From: Peribacillus faecalis
GTDB taxonomy: Bacteria > Bacillota > Bacilli > Bacillales > DSM-1321
NCBI RefSeq assembly: GCF_014712675.1
Contig: NZ_JACXSI010000012.1
Location: 151,265 to 215,264, forward strand
DNA: 64,000 nucleotides
Direction: 5' to 3'
Within the stretch, counting starts at the first letter, position 1. Each line of letters begins with the position of its first letter. The notes beneath the pieces are model-generated. The model was not told the DNA's origin. It worked only from the letters and a program-made list of their open reading frames with translations, and did not search any database. Shown one piece after another: positions 55,274 through 63,798 of the stretch. Made by a program: the position numbers and the translations under genes.

Positions 55274-55609
55274 ATGACTGAATTAACATCACTTACCTCA
55301 GCAGAAAATTTTATTAAGGATCATCAGTTTAGTTTTATATACGTATCAAGAACTAATTGCGGGGTATGCCATGCACTGTTGCCTCAGCTGAAGCGTTTAC
55401 TGGAAGAATTTCCATCAATACAGTTAGGCTATATAAATGCAGATAATGTCGAAGAAATAGCAGGATACTTATCAATTTTTACTGTACCGGCACTGCTTTT
55501 ATTTGTAGATGGCAAAGAAATGATAAGAGAAGCCCGATTTGTACACATGCAGGCTTTACAAGAAAAGATAAGCAAAATTTATACAATGGTTAACGGGGAT
55601 TCGGACTAA
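55274..55609 (+). CDS. thioredoxin-family protein (YtpP-like)
   Basis: 111 aa from the ATG at 55274 (ATAGGAGAC site). Thioredoxin fold with a CGVC active site (RTNCGVCHALLPQ) and the cis-Pro in FTVPALLLFVDG. Resembles small thioredoxin-like YtpP of Bacilli; cytoplasmic. Last gene before the integration scar. Confidence 0.82.
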   Translation: MTELTSLTSAENFIKDHQFSFIYVSRTNCGVCHALLPQLKRLLEEFPSIQLGYINADNVEEIAGYLSIFTVPALLLFVDGKEMIREARFVHMQALQEKISKIYTMVNGDSD

Positions 55610-55670
55610 AGCGAGACGATTGAGTATTTTATGAGTATCGAAGGGGGTCGCACACTTTACGAGCAAAATA

Positions 55671-55708
55671 AAAAGCCGCACCCCCTTGATACACAAGGAC
55701 TTGCGGCC
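55671..55708 (-). terminator. terminator of a former tRNA operon
   Basis: GCCGCA / TGCGGC with inner CCTTG / CAAGG and a T-run on the minus strand, directly downstream of the tRNA 3' fragment. Confidence 0.75.
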
Positions 55709-55719
55709 TCCATAAAAGA

Positions 55720-55762
55720 TGATTCCGACTGGGTTCGAACCAGCGACCTCTACCCTGTCAAT
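55720..55762 (-). tRNA. 3' fragment of a tRNA gene (integration scar)
   Basis: On the minus strand, TTGACAG, GGTAG, AGGTC, a T-arm GCTGG-TTCGAAC-CCAGT and an acceptor strand CGGAATCA occur in the right order and spacing for the 3' half of a tRNA. The D arm and the 5' acceptor strand are missing; the sequence upstream does not fit. If spacing is normal, the anticodon would read GAC (valine), but that is uncertain. Such a fragment is what remains when an element integrates into a tRNA gene and rebuilds the intact tRNA at its far end, here outside the window. Confidence 0.65.
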
Positions 55763-56226
55763 TTTGTTTGATGAATTAAGCTCTATTAAATACCTTCATA
55801 GATGCTTGATTTAATAAGGTTTTCAAGGTGTTGAAACAAAATCAGTTAAATAAATTTAACTCAGAAAAATAATTCTGTGAGCATTTTTGTGAGCATTTGG
55901 TTAGCAAGTGGTCTGTTATATCAAAAACAAATAATACAGTATATAACACAAAATATGAGACCTCAATCTATATGTGTGAAGTGTATGTGGCAACACAGAA
56001 GATATTGGTGGGTTTATCAACTATCTTAAATGATATAGGTTCTTAAAGTTGTTTCAAAAAGGCTCTGTTCGCAATCAATGTTGTTAATAAAGAGCCTTAT
56101 TTTTACTATCTCTCTTATTCCGCTAACGCCCCCATTAGTTTAAGTACAAACCTTCACAATCTTAGTTTCTTATATGTACTGCACAATTGTTTTTAGTAAA
56201 TTTGCACAAACAAGCCATTTTAGGTT
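55763..56226. other. element edge with GTGAGCATTT repeats and a hairpin
   Basis: Beside the tRNA fragment, GTGAGCATTT occurs twice (about 55878 and 55890), as seen next to phage-type attachment sites. No integrase gene remains. At 56059-56098 AAGGCTCT / AGAGCCTT form a hairpin around CTGTTCGCAATCAATGTTG. No gene is supported here. Confidence 0.5.
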
Positions 56227-56850
56227 TTACATTTTTATTAAATCTAAAATATCTTTTGGTTCTTTTAATATAAAGTCTGCCGATTCAAATCCTTCAGTTT
56301 TTTTAGAACCCCATAAAGCAAGGGCGAACTTCACACCAGCACTCTTCGCACATTGCATATCATAAATTGAATCTCCAATATATACTGCTTCATTATTGGT
56401 GGCATTCAATCTCTCTAAACAAACTAATATCGGTTCAGGATGTGGTTTATGGTTTTTAGTATCAGTTGCACAAATAATACATTCGAAATGGCTACTAATT
56501 CCAAATGGTTCAAACTCATCAATTACTTCTTGTTTTGTTTTAGATGTTACAATACCTGTTCTGATTGGACTTGCTGATACAGCTTCGATAACTTCTTTTA
56601 AACCCTTGAATATCTGTACTTCTTGAGAAAATTCTAATACAGTTTGTGACCACTTCGAATTTACTCTTTCTATATCAAATATTTCTAGTCTTTTTAATGT
56701 TTCTATTCCTGGAATTCCTAAGGCAAATCTTAAATCATCCTGTTGGTAATCTCGCCCTTCTTCTTTTAAGATTTTTTGTAAAGAATTTAATATAGCTTTT
56801 TCAGTATCTAAGATAGTTCCATCTACGTCAAAAATTACATACTTAAACAA
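56227..56850 (-). CDS. HAD-family phosphatase (phosphoglycolate phosphatase-like)
   Basis: 207 aa with TTG start behind AAGGAGG. HAD motifs: DVDGTILDT (about 8-16), TSK (about 122), and YIGDSIYDMQCAKSAG (about 155-170). Probable soluble phosphatase of unknown substrate. Lies in the accessory region, AT-richer than the core genes. Confidence 0.85.
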   Translation of the reverse strand: MFKYVIFDVDGTILDTEKAILNSLQKILKEEGRDYQQDDLRFALGIPGIETLKRLEIFDIERVNSKWSQTVLEFSQEVQIFKGLKEVIEAVSASPIRTGIVTSKTKQEVIDEFEPFGISSHFECIICATDTKNHKPHPEPILVCLERLNATNNEAVYIGDSIYDMQCAKSAGVKFALALWGSKKTEGFESADFILKEPKDILDLIKM

Positions 56851-57007
56851 CTTTTATCCCTCCTTAGCTTCTACTTAATTATAAGCGTTTTACGATAATA
56901 ATATAATGAACTATTCTTGAACTAACCTGCTTCTTTAGTTCAAAAAGAAAAAGTTGCCCATATGACAGCTTTATTCTTTTGCTATTGCGCTCATTATTTG
57001 CAGAAAA

Positions 57008-57472
57008 TTATTCAAACATTAAAATTTTAGGATCTTTTTTGTAACAGTGTACAAGCATTGCGTGTAATTGCCCTCTGTGATGATAAACGTGTGCTAATAT
57101 CTCTAATAACCATTCATACCTTGTAAAAGCCAAACCCCAGAATGAAGTTGTTTGAGATAGGAGTTCTGTATCCGATAAATTCATATAATTATTTTTTAAT
57201 AATCTAAAATTAGTAATTAACCCATCTTCTATTGATTCTAAAGTTTTATATGAGACATTAGAATAAAACTTTTCCATCTCTTCTTGGGTTGCTCCATTAG
57301 AAATATGCCAGTCTGCTTCACATATTACTGCTATGTGTTCCAACAATTCCCCGATAGACTGCTTATTAAATGTCGGTCTTTTTTGTAAATCGTCAACTTC
57401 TAATTTATTTATTATTTCAATTATTGTTTTGACAGCTACTTCAATTTGATGTAAAACACTTTCACAATTCAT
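57008..57472 (-). CDS. DinB-family protein
   Basis: 154 aa four-helix bundle with metal-ligand-like histidines: LLEHIAVICEADWH (about 46-59) and the C-terminal HVYHHRGQLHAML (about 130-142). DinB/YfiT-like proteins are putative metal-dependent thiol-transfer or damage-induced enzymes; role here unknown. AAGGAGG site before the ATG. Confidence 0.8.
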   Translation of the reverse strand: MNCESVLHQIEVAVKTIIEIINKLEVDDLQKRPTFNKQSIGELLEHIAVICEADWHISNGATQEEMEKFYSNVSYKTLESIEDGLITNFRLLKNNYMNLSDTELLSQTTSFWGLAFTRYEWLLEILAHVYHHRGQLHAMLVHCYKKDPKILMFE

Positions 57473-57527
57473 AAATTCCTCCTTGTTAAACTATAGTGCT
57501 CCTTTTCTTCAATAAGGAGTTCAACAT

Positions 57528-57562
57528 AAAAAGGCATTAATCCTTCCAGGATCAATGCCTCG
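57528..57562 (-). terminator. terminator downstream of the 57.6-kb gene
   Basis: AGGCATTAATCCT / AGGATCAATGCCT hairpin with loop TCC, then TTTTTATG on the minus strand. Confidence 0.8.
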
Positions 57563-57636
57563 TTAGCTGAAAAAATAAATGGTCCTGTCTAGCAATCCTC
57601 TTGTATCAACTCTTGCACCCATAAGTTTTATGAATT

Positions 57637-57966
57637 TCATACTTTGATTGATAAAAATGTATTTAGCTTATCATTGAATACATTTTCCTCAAGCCATTCT
57701 TTAATTTCGTCTTCAACTTTTTCTCTATGTTTAGCTTCATCTTCAGTAAAAACATATTCATCATCGCTTCGTGCTCTTGCTTCTGCTACTTTCAAAATCT
57801 TTTCAAAAAATCTCCTTGCTTCTTTTTTCGCAATTTCATTTTCAGCGTCCATTCTTTCAGTCAAAGTTGTATTCACATTGTCCAATAAAGTGATACCTTT
57901 ATAAAGAAGATACAATCCAGCATAAAGTTTTCTTTCTTCTTGTTCCGTAAATTTAATTGCCAACAA
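57637..57966 (-). CDS. charged helical protein of unknown function
   Basis: 109 aa from a TTG behind AAGAGGTGAT. Almost wholly helical and rich in Glu, Lys and Arg, with EIAKKEARRFFEKILKVAEA as an example. No membrane segment and no recognised domain. Typical of small accessory-region genes. Confidence 0.55.
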   Translation of the reverse strand: MLAIKFTEQEERKLYAGLYLLYKGITLLDNVNTTLTERMDAENEIAKKEARRFFEKILKVAEARARSDDEYVFTEDEAKHREKVEDEIKEWLEENVFNDKLNTFLSIKV

Positions 57967-58467
57967 TAATCACCTCTTTAAAGAATTTCACCCCATCCTT
58001 GTTCAACTAACCTTCTTCGTTTGTGGAATAATCTAAAAGAGCTGATTACAGCAAAAGGAAAGCCCAAGAAACTCTCCCAATTTATTTGTCTTTTACATTT
58101 TTTCTTTATTTTGCTCTCTCAAATAGTACAAAGCCTCTATTATTATTCCTAGCTCTAGCAAGAAATACTTCGTTAATATCTATTATTTAAAATTAATTTT
58201 TATAGAACATAAATTACAAATTGTACCGATATTTTTTTATCAGCAAGTAAAACGTTTAGTGTTTAAATTTCGGTAGTTTGTCCATACTAATAACATATTT
58301 TTCGGTTTTTCATACATATTGGTATACCGTTCTGGATAAACAATCGAAATATTAAGTGAAGAATTTCCTTATATAAAGGGATATAGAATGAATTGTTACT
58401 ATTAAAATGAATGCTGGATAACTAAGTTCGGTAGTCTATCCAGCAATAACATTTTAGTTTCGGTAAT
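57967..58467. other. AT-rich gap with recombination-site-like repeats
   Basis: No gene seen. Near its right end, TTCGGTAGTTTGTCCA (58269) and TTCGGTAGTCTATCCA (58427) are direct repeats, each followed by a similar AATAACAT stretch. A third, TTCGGTAATTCATCCA (58459), runs into the recombinase stop. GCTGGATA / TATCCAGC flanks the second as an inverted repeat. Confidence 0.6.
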
Positions 58468-58474
58468 TCATCCA
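58269..58474. repeat. three TTCGGTARTYYRTCCA direct repeats
   Basis: Copies at 58269, 58427 and 58459 immediately downstream of the recombinase pair. The position suits crossover or binding sites for these recombinases, but no functional evidence exists. Confidence 0.6.
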
Positions 58475-59934
58475 TTGATAGCGGGAACAAATTCTGAGAA
58501 GATGTTGGTTTTATAATTAATATGAGACTCACGTTTCGGTGAAAGTAAGATTTGATCAACAAAATAAAGAATGATTAACCGTTTTTCTACCAAGTCTAGC
58601 TGTTGATGCAAAATCAAATGAAATCTAGAGAAAAATTGATTGGATTCAATGGCTTTAAGCGTTTCATTTAAGTTTTCTATGCAACATTGTTGTTCATTTA
58701 ATTTCTCCCGATAATGTTCAATCGAAGATAAAATCTGTAATTCTAATTCTCTATCTTCCAAGTCCTTAGCTAAGACTAACTTTTTTGTTAGATTTTCGAT
58801 TCGATTTTCTGTTTCAATGATCATCTCACTAACATCATAAATCATATGATGGAGAAGTTCTTTTGTTTCTTCGTTGATTTGTTTTTTTACCACAAGTTTG
58901 CCAACACGGTCTAAAATCATTGGCAAAAATCTTTCGTGCAATTCCGTAGCACTGACTTTATAATTGCATTCTTTACAAATATAGTTTTGATAATGGTATT
59001 GTACGCCGTTGCGTTTGGTTGAACTGTTCTTAGTATCCATTATCTTATGACATTCCTGACAAGTTATTTTATTTAAAAAGAGGAATGGTGTATCTAGTCT
59101 TCCATATTTCTTTTGCAAAAGAATATTTTGTCGTTGTAATTGTAGTAGGAAGTCATCCACAATTGGTTCGTGAACATCTTCAAATAAAAAGATTTTCTGG
59201 CCGTCTTTCCGTTTTGGAATATGCCATTTTAAATTTCCTATATAAACTGGATTTTTAATGATATTTTCTATTGTGCTAGAACCCCATTCTTTTCCCCTAG
59301 GAGAAGGGATAGCCGCTTCATTTAATAGTGAAGCTATTTTTAATAAAGAATGCCCCCAACTATGTAAAAAGAAAATAAATGAAACAATTATGGCGTTTTC
59401 ATTTGGATACAATTTTTTGCTCATTTGATTATAGCCAAATGGTGTTTTGGAGCCTGGACGAATAACTGAATCTTGGATTAAGTCATTAACTATGCTTCCT
59501 ATTGCTCGTTCTGATTTCACTTCCGATTCGTGCTGAAACAATAAAAAACTCATTTTTATTTCCATACTTTCAGGGTCAATTGGTTCATTTGATTTTGTTG
59601 TATAGATTTCTAAACTAGGAAGTTTTTTTAGTAATGGTCGATAAAAATCTATTGTAAAAGAATAACCAGTTCGATCCATCCGGGAAACATCGTGAAAAAT
59701 AACTGTTGGAATCTTTAATTCAATCATTTTTTCACTTAATCTCATCAGTTCCTTACGTTGATCAGCACGTTTAGAATACGCACTTGTAACATCCTCGATA
59801 AAAATTAGTTCATCTGGAACAACTATGTTGTTTCGTTTTGCGAATTCTTGAATGTGCTGCTTTTGGATTTCAATACTATTATTTTGCTGCTGTTTGTAGG
59901 AGGACCGGCGAATATATCCAAAGCTTATTTTCAT
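58468..59934 (-). CDS. large serine recombinase A
   Basis: 488 aa. N-terminal resolvase domain with catalytic Ser11 in YIRRSSYKQ, a central recombinase domain (PYNQ... region about 165-260), and a zinc ribbon CQECHK...CKECNY (about 315-345). A coiled-coil helix pair follows (about 365-450). Its ATG overlaps the stop of recombinase B by one base, so translation is coupled. Large serine recombinases integrate or excise elements with no host factor for strand exchange. Confidence 0.9.
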   Translation of the reverse strand: MKISFGYIRRSSYKQQQNNSIEIQKQHIQEFAKRNNIVVPDELIFIEDVTSAYSKRADQRKELMRLSEKMIELKIPTVIFHDVSRMDRTGYSFTIDFYRPLLKKLPSLEIYTTKSNEPIDPESMEIKMSFLLFQHESEVKSERAIGSIVNDLIQDSVIRPGSKTPFGYNQMSKKLYPNENAIIVSFIFFLHSWGHSLLKIASLLNEAAIPSPRGKEWGSSTIENIIKNPVYIGNLKWHIPKRKDGQKIFLFEDVHEPIVDDFLLQLQRQNILLQKKYGRLDTPFLFLNKITCQECHKIMDTKNSSTKRNGVQYHYQNYICKECNYKVSATELHERFLPMILDRVGKLVVKKQINEETKELLHHMIYDVSEMIIETENRIENLTKKLVLAKDLEDRELELQILSSIEHYREKLNEQQCCIENLNETLKAIESNQFFSRFHLILHQQLDLVEKRLIILYFVDQILLSPKRESHINYKTNIFSEFVPAING

Positions 59935-61340
59935 TAACTTTCACCCTTTTCGAAAATATATTGTTCTTGGATTTTACTTATATAATCAAATTTATTAATT
60001 ACAAGATTTACCTCATTTTGATAAACGTATATTTGTTCTATTAACATTGAAAAGAGAAAATAAGCATTGGAAACCTTACTATTAATGAGATAATCTTTAA
60101 TTAGCTTTACAATATTTTCATTATCAATTAATAGTTTTTCAGTTGACCTAATTTCTGCTAGTGAATTTTCAACCTTACTTTCTATATTTGCTAATTCCTG
60201 ATAACGAGGATGCTCTCTCCAATTCTGTAGATTGTCATTGTGAATGATGATTTCTTCTAAAATGTTGTTCTTATTCTTCTTATGTATCTTCAAATCATCT
60301 TCTAGAAGTCTTTTAAATTTTTTAAAATACTGCTTTGAATCCTTAACTAGCTGATTAAAATCAAAGTTGTCAATAATATTATTCAGTGATTGGTCTATGA
60401 TAGATGAAAGATCATCCGTTGTAACTTCTATTTTTATATGTTTTCTTGAACAAGTATAAAAAGAGGTTTCCGATGCAGTTTTGAAACGATAATTCATCGG
60501 TTTTTGACAAATACCGCAAATTGGTTTATATATATTGTTTTCTTTTAGGATGGAACGAGTTTCTATATATTTTGTAATGCAGGAATTGCCACTTTTCAAT
60601 TTGTTAAATTGAGTTAATGATATATATGGATCGACGTGATGAAGTTTATTTTTACCTGTGAATAAGTCGTATCCGGAATAAAACGGATCCCCGATAATTC
60701 TTAAAAGAGTGTCTGTTGTAGTATTGAGATCCTTTTTATACTTTTTTAATAGTCTTTCTATCTCGATGAAGTCTGAGACCTCAGCTATTTCAGTGAAGTA
60801 CTGTTTTAAAAGGGTAGCGTTATTCGGATTCTTTATGTATTGTTTAGTATTTATTTCTTTTATATAACCTAACTTTTGAGCGGGATATCTTCTTCTTGCT
60901 TCTTCCGTTCTACGAGCGATATTTTTCCCTTCAAAGTCTCCAACAATATTTAAAACACCTTCAACTAGTAGATTATCAGTTGCTTGTAGATGTCCGTTAC
61001 CAGTAGAGGTAAAAAATATACGGACATTCTTTCTTCTACAGATAGAAACAAAATAATTTGCTTCATAAAAGTCCCGAAACAGTCGAGAGCGATCGAATGC
61101 GTAGATTGTATCTACTTGATTGTTAAGAATCATACAAATTACTTTCATCATTTCTGGACGTTCAGATATTTTTAGTTTGTTTGCAGAAACATCGTTTTCA
61201 TCAATAATCATTATTTCTTTAGGAAGGTATTGTTGACGATAAGGGGCATCGGCAGATTCTTGCATTGCTAAATCTTGACCTTTTGAACTTACACGACGCA
61301 CAAAAATTTTGTATTTATTTTCCACTTTTATCTTCCTCAT
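59934..61340 (-). CDS. large serine recombinase B
   Basis: 468 aa. Catalytic Ser18 in VRRVSSKGQ, resolvase core with YAFDRSRLFRD (about 79-89), recombinase domain with TLLRIIGDPFYSGY, zinc ribbon CGICQK...YTCSRKH (about 285-315), then a long helical region. Clearly diverged from recombinase A, not a recent duplicate. Adjacent, unequal pairs of such enzymes recall ccrA/ccrB of staphylococcal SCC elements. Its start overlaps the 60-residue gene upstream by 26 bp. Confidence 0.9.
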   Translation of the reverse strand: MRKIKVENKYKIFVRRVSSKGQDLAMQESADAPYRQQYLPKEIMIIDENDVSANKLKISERPEMMKVICMILNNQVDTIYAFDRSRLFRDFYEANYFVSICRRKNVRIFFTSTGNGHLQATDNLLVEGVLNIVGDFEGKNIARRTEEARRRYPAQKLGYIKEINTKQYIKNPNNATLLKQYFTEIAEVSDFIEIERLLKKYKKDLNTTTDTLLRIIGDPFYSGYDLFTGKNKLHHVDPYISLTQFNKLKSGNSCITKYIETRSILKENNIYKPICGICQKPMNYRFKTASETSFYTCSRKHIKIEVTTDDLSSIIDQSLNNIIDNFDFNQLVKDSKQYFKKFKRLLEDDLKIHKKNKNNILEEIIIHNDNLQNWREHPRYQELANIESKVENSLAEIRSTEKLLIDNENIVKLIKDYLINSKVSNAYFLFSMLIEQIYVYQNEVNLVINKFDYISKIQEQYIFEKGES

Positions 61341-61497
61341 TTCTAGCTTTAGTCAAAGCTTGATGCAGTAATCTTGCTCTAAGCTGATAGGATACATCTA
61401 ACTGTTCAACAATAATACGTTGGATTAGCAGTTGAATCCATTTATTAGTTGCACCATTATTTTCTGAACTAGTATATAAATGAACTTTTCTTCGCAT
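61315..61497 (-). CDS. small basic protein upstream of the recombinases
   Basis: 60 aa, basic and helical, with a perfect GGAGGTG site before the ATG and an overlap with the recombinase B start. No recognised family. Its place suggests an accessory or directionality factor for the recombinases; inference. Confidence 0.65.
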   Translation of the reverse strand: MRRKVHLYTSSENNGATNKWIQLLIQRIIVEQLDVSYQLRARLLHQALTKARNEEDKSGK

Positions 61498-61589
61498 AAA
61501 TCACACCTCCGACTAATAGCATTGACGGAATAAGTTATGATTTATACATTTTTTCGAAAAATCAATTAACAACAATCTATTAAATAATA

Positions 61590-61724
61590 TTAGTTAGAAT
61601 CAGAATCACCGAAATCTAAATCAAAACGTAATTGAACAGCTTCCTTCTTTTTAGAATGCTTGATAAGGATTTGAATCATTCCTTTTTGTTGTCCGGGAAA
61701 AGGTTTAAGCTCCTTTTTCTTCAC
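61590..61724 (-). CDS. 44-residue protein, GTG start
   Basis: Starts at a GTG behind GGGGTGAT and overlaps the end of the preceding 80-residue gene by 20 bp. The product begins MKKKELKPFPGQQKGMIQIL and ends in an acidic tail DFGDSDSN. No family recognised. The overlap and ribosome site argue that it belongs to the recombinase operon. Confidence 0.55.
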   Translation of the reverse strand: MKKKELKPFPGQQKGMIQILIKHSKKKEAVQLRFDLDFGDSDSN

Positions 61725-61947
61725 TACTATCACCCCTTTGTATATAATCTAGGAAACTATTTAATTGAAATGAGGAAAGATGTCCATTTTCTTCAATTTG
61801 TTTAAGCTTTTCTATTAGTTCCAAAATGGAAGGTTTTTCAATGCATTTAGGAGCTTTTTCTTCAAACTCTGTAATTTTATAATTGTAGATCTTTGCTCCA
61901 CCTTTGAATGTATTTCCTTCTGTGCCCTCTAGACGAGTTACTTTCAT
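61705..61947 (-). CDS. 80-residue first gene of the recombinase operon
   Basis: Start chosen at the ATG at 61947, 6 bp after AAAGGGTGAT; a GTG inside that site is unlikely. Contains ILELIEKLKQIEENGHLSSF, a helix-turn pattern, and an acidic end. Function unknown. A promoter lies 54-83 bp upstream. Confidence 0.6.
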   Translation of the reverse strand: MKVTRLEGTEGNTFKGGAKIYNYKITEFEEKAPKCIEKPSILELIEKLKQIEENGHLSSFQLNSFLDYIQRGDSSEEKGA

Positions 61948-62000
61948 ATGTAATATCACCCTTTGCTGTAATTTGGATAAGTTATTATTTTTGTATTCGA

Positions 62001-62030
62001 ATTATATTCAACTTGAAATAAAAAAAACAA
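62001..62030 (-). promoter_or_regulatory. promoter of the recombinase operon
   Basis: Minus strand TTGTTT, 18 bp, TATAAT. Confidence 0.55.
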
Positions 62031-62365
62031 TAGGCGAGAAGAAAAAATATAAATTTTTATGAATATTTCAAACGAATAGTTTTAACGAGATTTTGATGAT
62101 TTCAAGTGCATTGAAAAATAAAGGTGATAAAGATTAGGATTCAGTGTTACCAAGTCTGCAAAAATAGAAAAGATACTTACTCTATCTTGGATTATGTTTT
62201 GTTAGATTAGTTATTCTAGCTAATGGTGAGATTATTGGTTAATTCCAGAAATCCACATAATATTGTTATACGATTAAATATAAATATCGTTATTGGGAAT
62301 TTATACACGTTAACTAATAGGAGCAATACTGAAGATCAAGGCTGTCAAATTGACGATCTTTTCTT

Positions 62366-62530
62366 ATGCTGCTAGAGGAAAAGGTTAGCATACAAGACCG
62401 CTTTTTTGCAGATATTCTCTGTGAACGTGGAATTGTAACTTGTAATTCTAAAAATATTTTAGAGAAAGAAGGTTATTCTAATGGTTTGTCACGGGGCAGT
62501 AATCCATTAGAAGCTATGCTTGCGGCTTAA
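62366..62530 (+). CDS. short orphan ORF, possibly a gene remnant
   Basis: 54 codons from an ATG without a convincing ribosome site; the product includes SIQDRFFADILCERGIVT and ends EAMLAA. It is followed by a hairpin. It could be a fragment of a larger lost gene. The surrounding 300 bp are AT-rich and otherwise empty. Confidence 0.3.
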   Translation: MLLEEKVSIQDRFFADILCERGIVTCNSKNILEKEGYSNGLSRGSNPLEAMLAA

Positions 62531-62551
62531 AACTGATAAAAAATCCAAAAA

Positions 62552-62590
62552 GAAAACCACCCGCAAGCCCGCTAAGTAAGAGTGGTTTTC
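62552..62590 (+). terminator. terminator-like hairpin
   Basis: GAAAACCAC / GTGGTTTTC perfect 9-bp arms with a 21-base loop; weak T content after it. Confidence 0.45.
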
Positions 62591-62679
62591 AAAAGTAAGG
62601 CTGGTCTTCTAGAAATAAACGTAGGATGTTCATCATCCTATACTTATTTATAGCCATATTATACCAAACCTATTCCTCC

Positions 62680-62930
62680 CTCTTTAGATATAACTCTTTC
62701 CAGGGCAAGTAATATCTTATGTCTCCAATAGAAGGCGGTACTCAAATGGATTTTAACTTCTTTATGATAGCTCTTAGCGAATATCCCTCCACCATCATTT
62801 CAATATATTTGAACCATTTATGAGGATATTTAGTACCAGTCATATCATTAAACGATTTACCACAATCCTTTCAAAGATAACTCTAACAAGCTTTATATGT
62901 ACCATTTCATTACAAAGCATTATTGTTCTT
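62680..62930 (-). pseudogene. IS1595-type transposase remnant
   Basis: Minus-strand translation gives NGTYKAC, a stop, SYL, a stop, then KDCGKSFNDMTGTKYPHKWF and a helix ending LRAIIKKLK. After a frameshift it continues IHLSTAFYWRHKILLALERV. This is the zinc-ribbon and HTH start of an IS1595/ISXO2-like transposase, with at least two stops and one frameshift. The catalytic part is gone. Confidence 0.75.
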
Positions 62931-62975
62931 GTTTAGTAGCTTTTTGACTAACCTGATATATGGTGGTGAAGCCCA

Positions 62976-63006
62976 GAATTCACCCTTCACTTTAAGGGTA
63001 GAATTC
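62976..63006. other. GAATTC-ended hairpin
   Basis: GAATTCACCCTT / AAGGGTAGAATTC form a 12-bp stem with one bulged base. It sits in a GC-richer stretch (62960-63300) unlike its surroundings and may be a transposon end of IS200/IS605 type; not proven. From 63007 to 63798 no gene is seen. Confidence 0.4.
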
Positions 63007-63705
63007 GGCATTAATAGAAAACTCCTGTTTTGCGTTTGGAGCCGCCGTTATTTTGTAGTACCAGTAATGCATCTTATGCACTCTGAGTCGCCCAGGTCTC
63101 GCTTTACCAACCGTTTCACCACGAAACGTACTACAACCCACCTTGCAAATTGCAACGAGCACGGGATGTTTGATTCCTAATAACTAAATGGAAGAAGTAT
63201 TAGGATCAATCTGGGTATCTAATTCCCTTCTAACGGGAGACATCACGATGGTAAGTCGTGAGCGAGATTGACGGGAAACTCTAACAATTTTTTATCGTCT
63301 TTTTTGCATTCTCTAATCGCCTACCGATAGATGAATGAGCACACTGCCAGTTATATTAAATTTTTTCTTCGATGTTAGATGACCTAAATCAAAAAGATTA
63401 TGATTCTCTCTTAAATTCATAAATCATAAATGATTTCTCATCCTAATTTTAATTTCAAGAAAATAATTGTTTCCCTTGTTACATTAGATAAAATTTTTTA
63501 TCATATCATTTTGGTGTTCTTAGAAAATAAGAAAACAAGATTATTTTTATAGTATATAGTTACTACATATCTTTTACTTTCTCCTTGAAGGAATATGCTG
63601 ATGGACTTAATATTAAATTAATTTAAAGTATATTGTCCCAAAATGGAATTATGGTATGGAGATTATTAAAGAAGAAATTTAAAAAAGACACAGGAATTTA
63701 TTTAG

Positions 63706-63719
63706 GTAGAAGCTTCTAC
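63706..63719. other. 14-bp perfect palindrome
   Basis: GTAGAAGCTTCTAC, followed by GAAGAGCCTTTTTT. Possibly part of a terminator or of a decayed element end; a CTGTTCGTAAATATTGTTG motif follows, related to the one at 56066. Confidence 0.4.
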
Positions 63720-63798
63720 GGAAGAGCCTTTTTTATAAGACCCTGTTCGTAAATATTGTTGCTAACGACTAAAAAAAGAGACAGCTTTCTCTTGAAAT

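Noticed and set aside
55720-55830. Complete tRNA gene
   Set aside because: Only the 3' half fits; the 70 bases upstream cannot form a D arm or a 5' acceptor strand.
62923-63180. 85-codon frame on the plus strand
   Set aside because: Composition unlike a protein (many Arg/Thr/His runs), no ribosome site, and it crosses the GAATTC hairpin.
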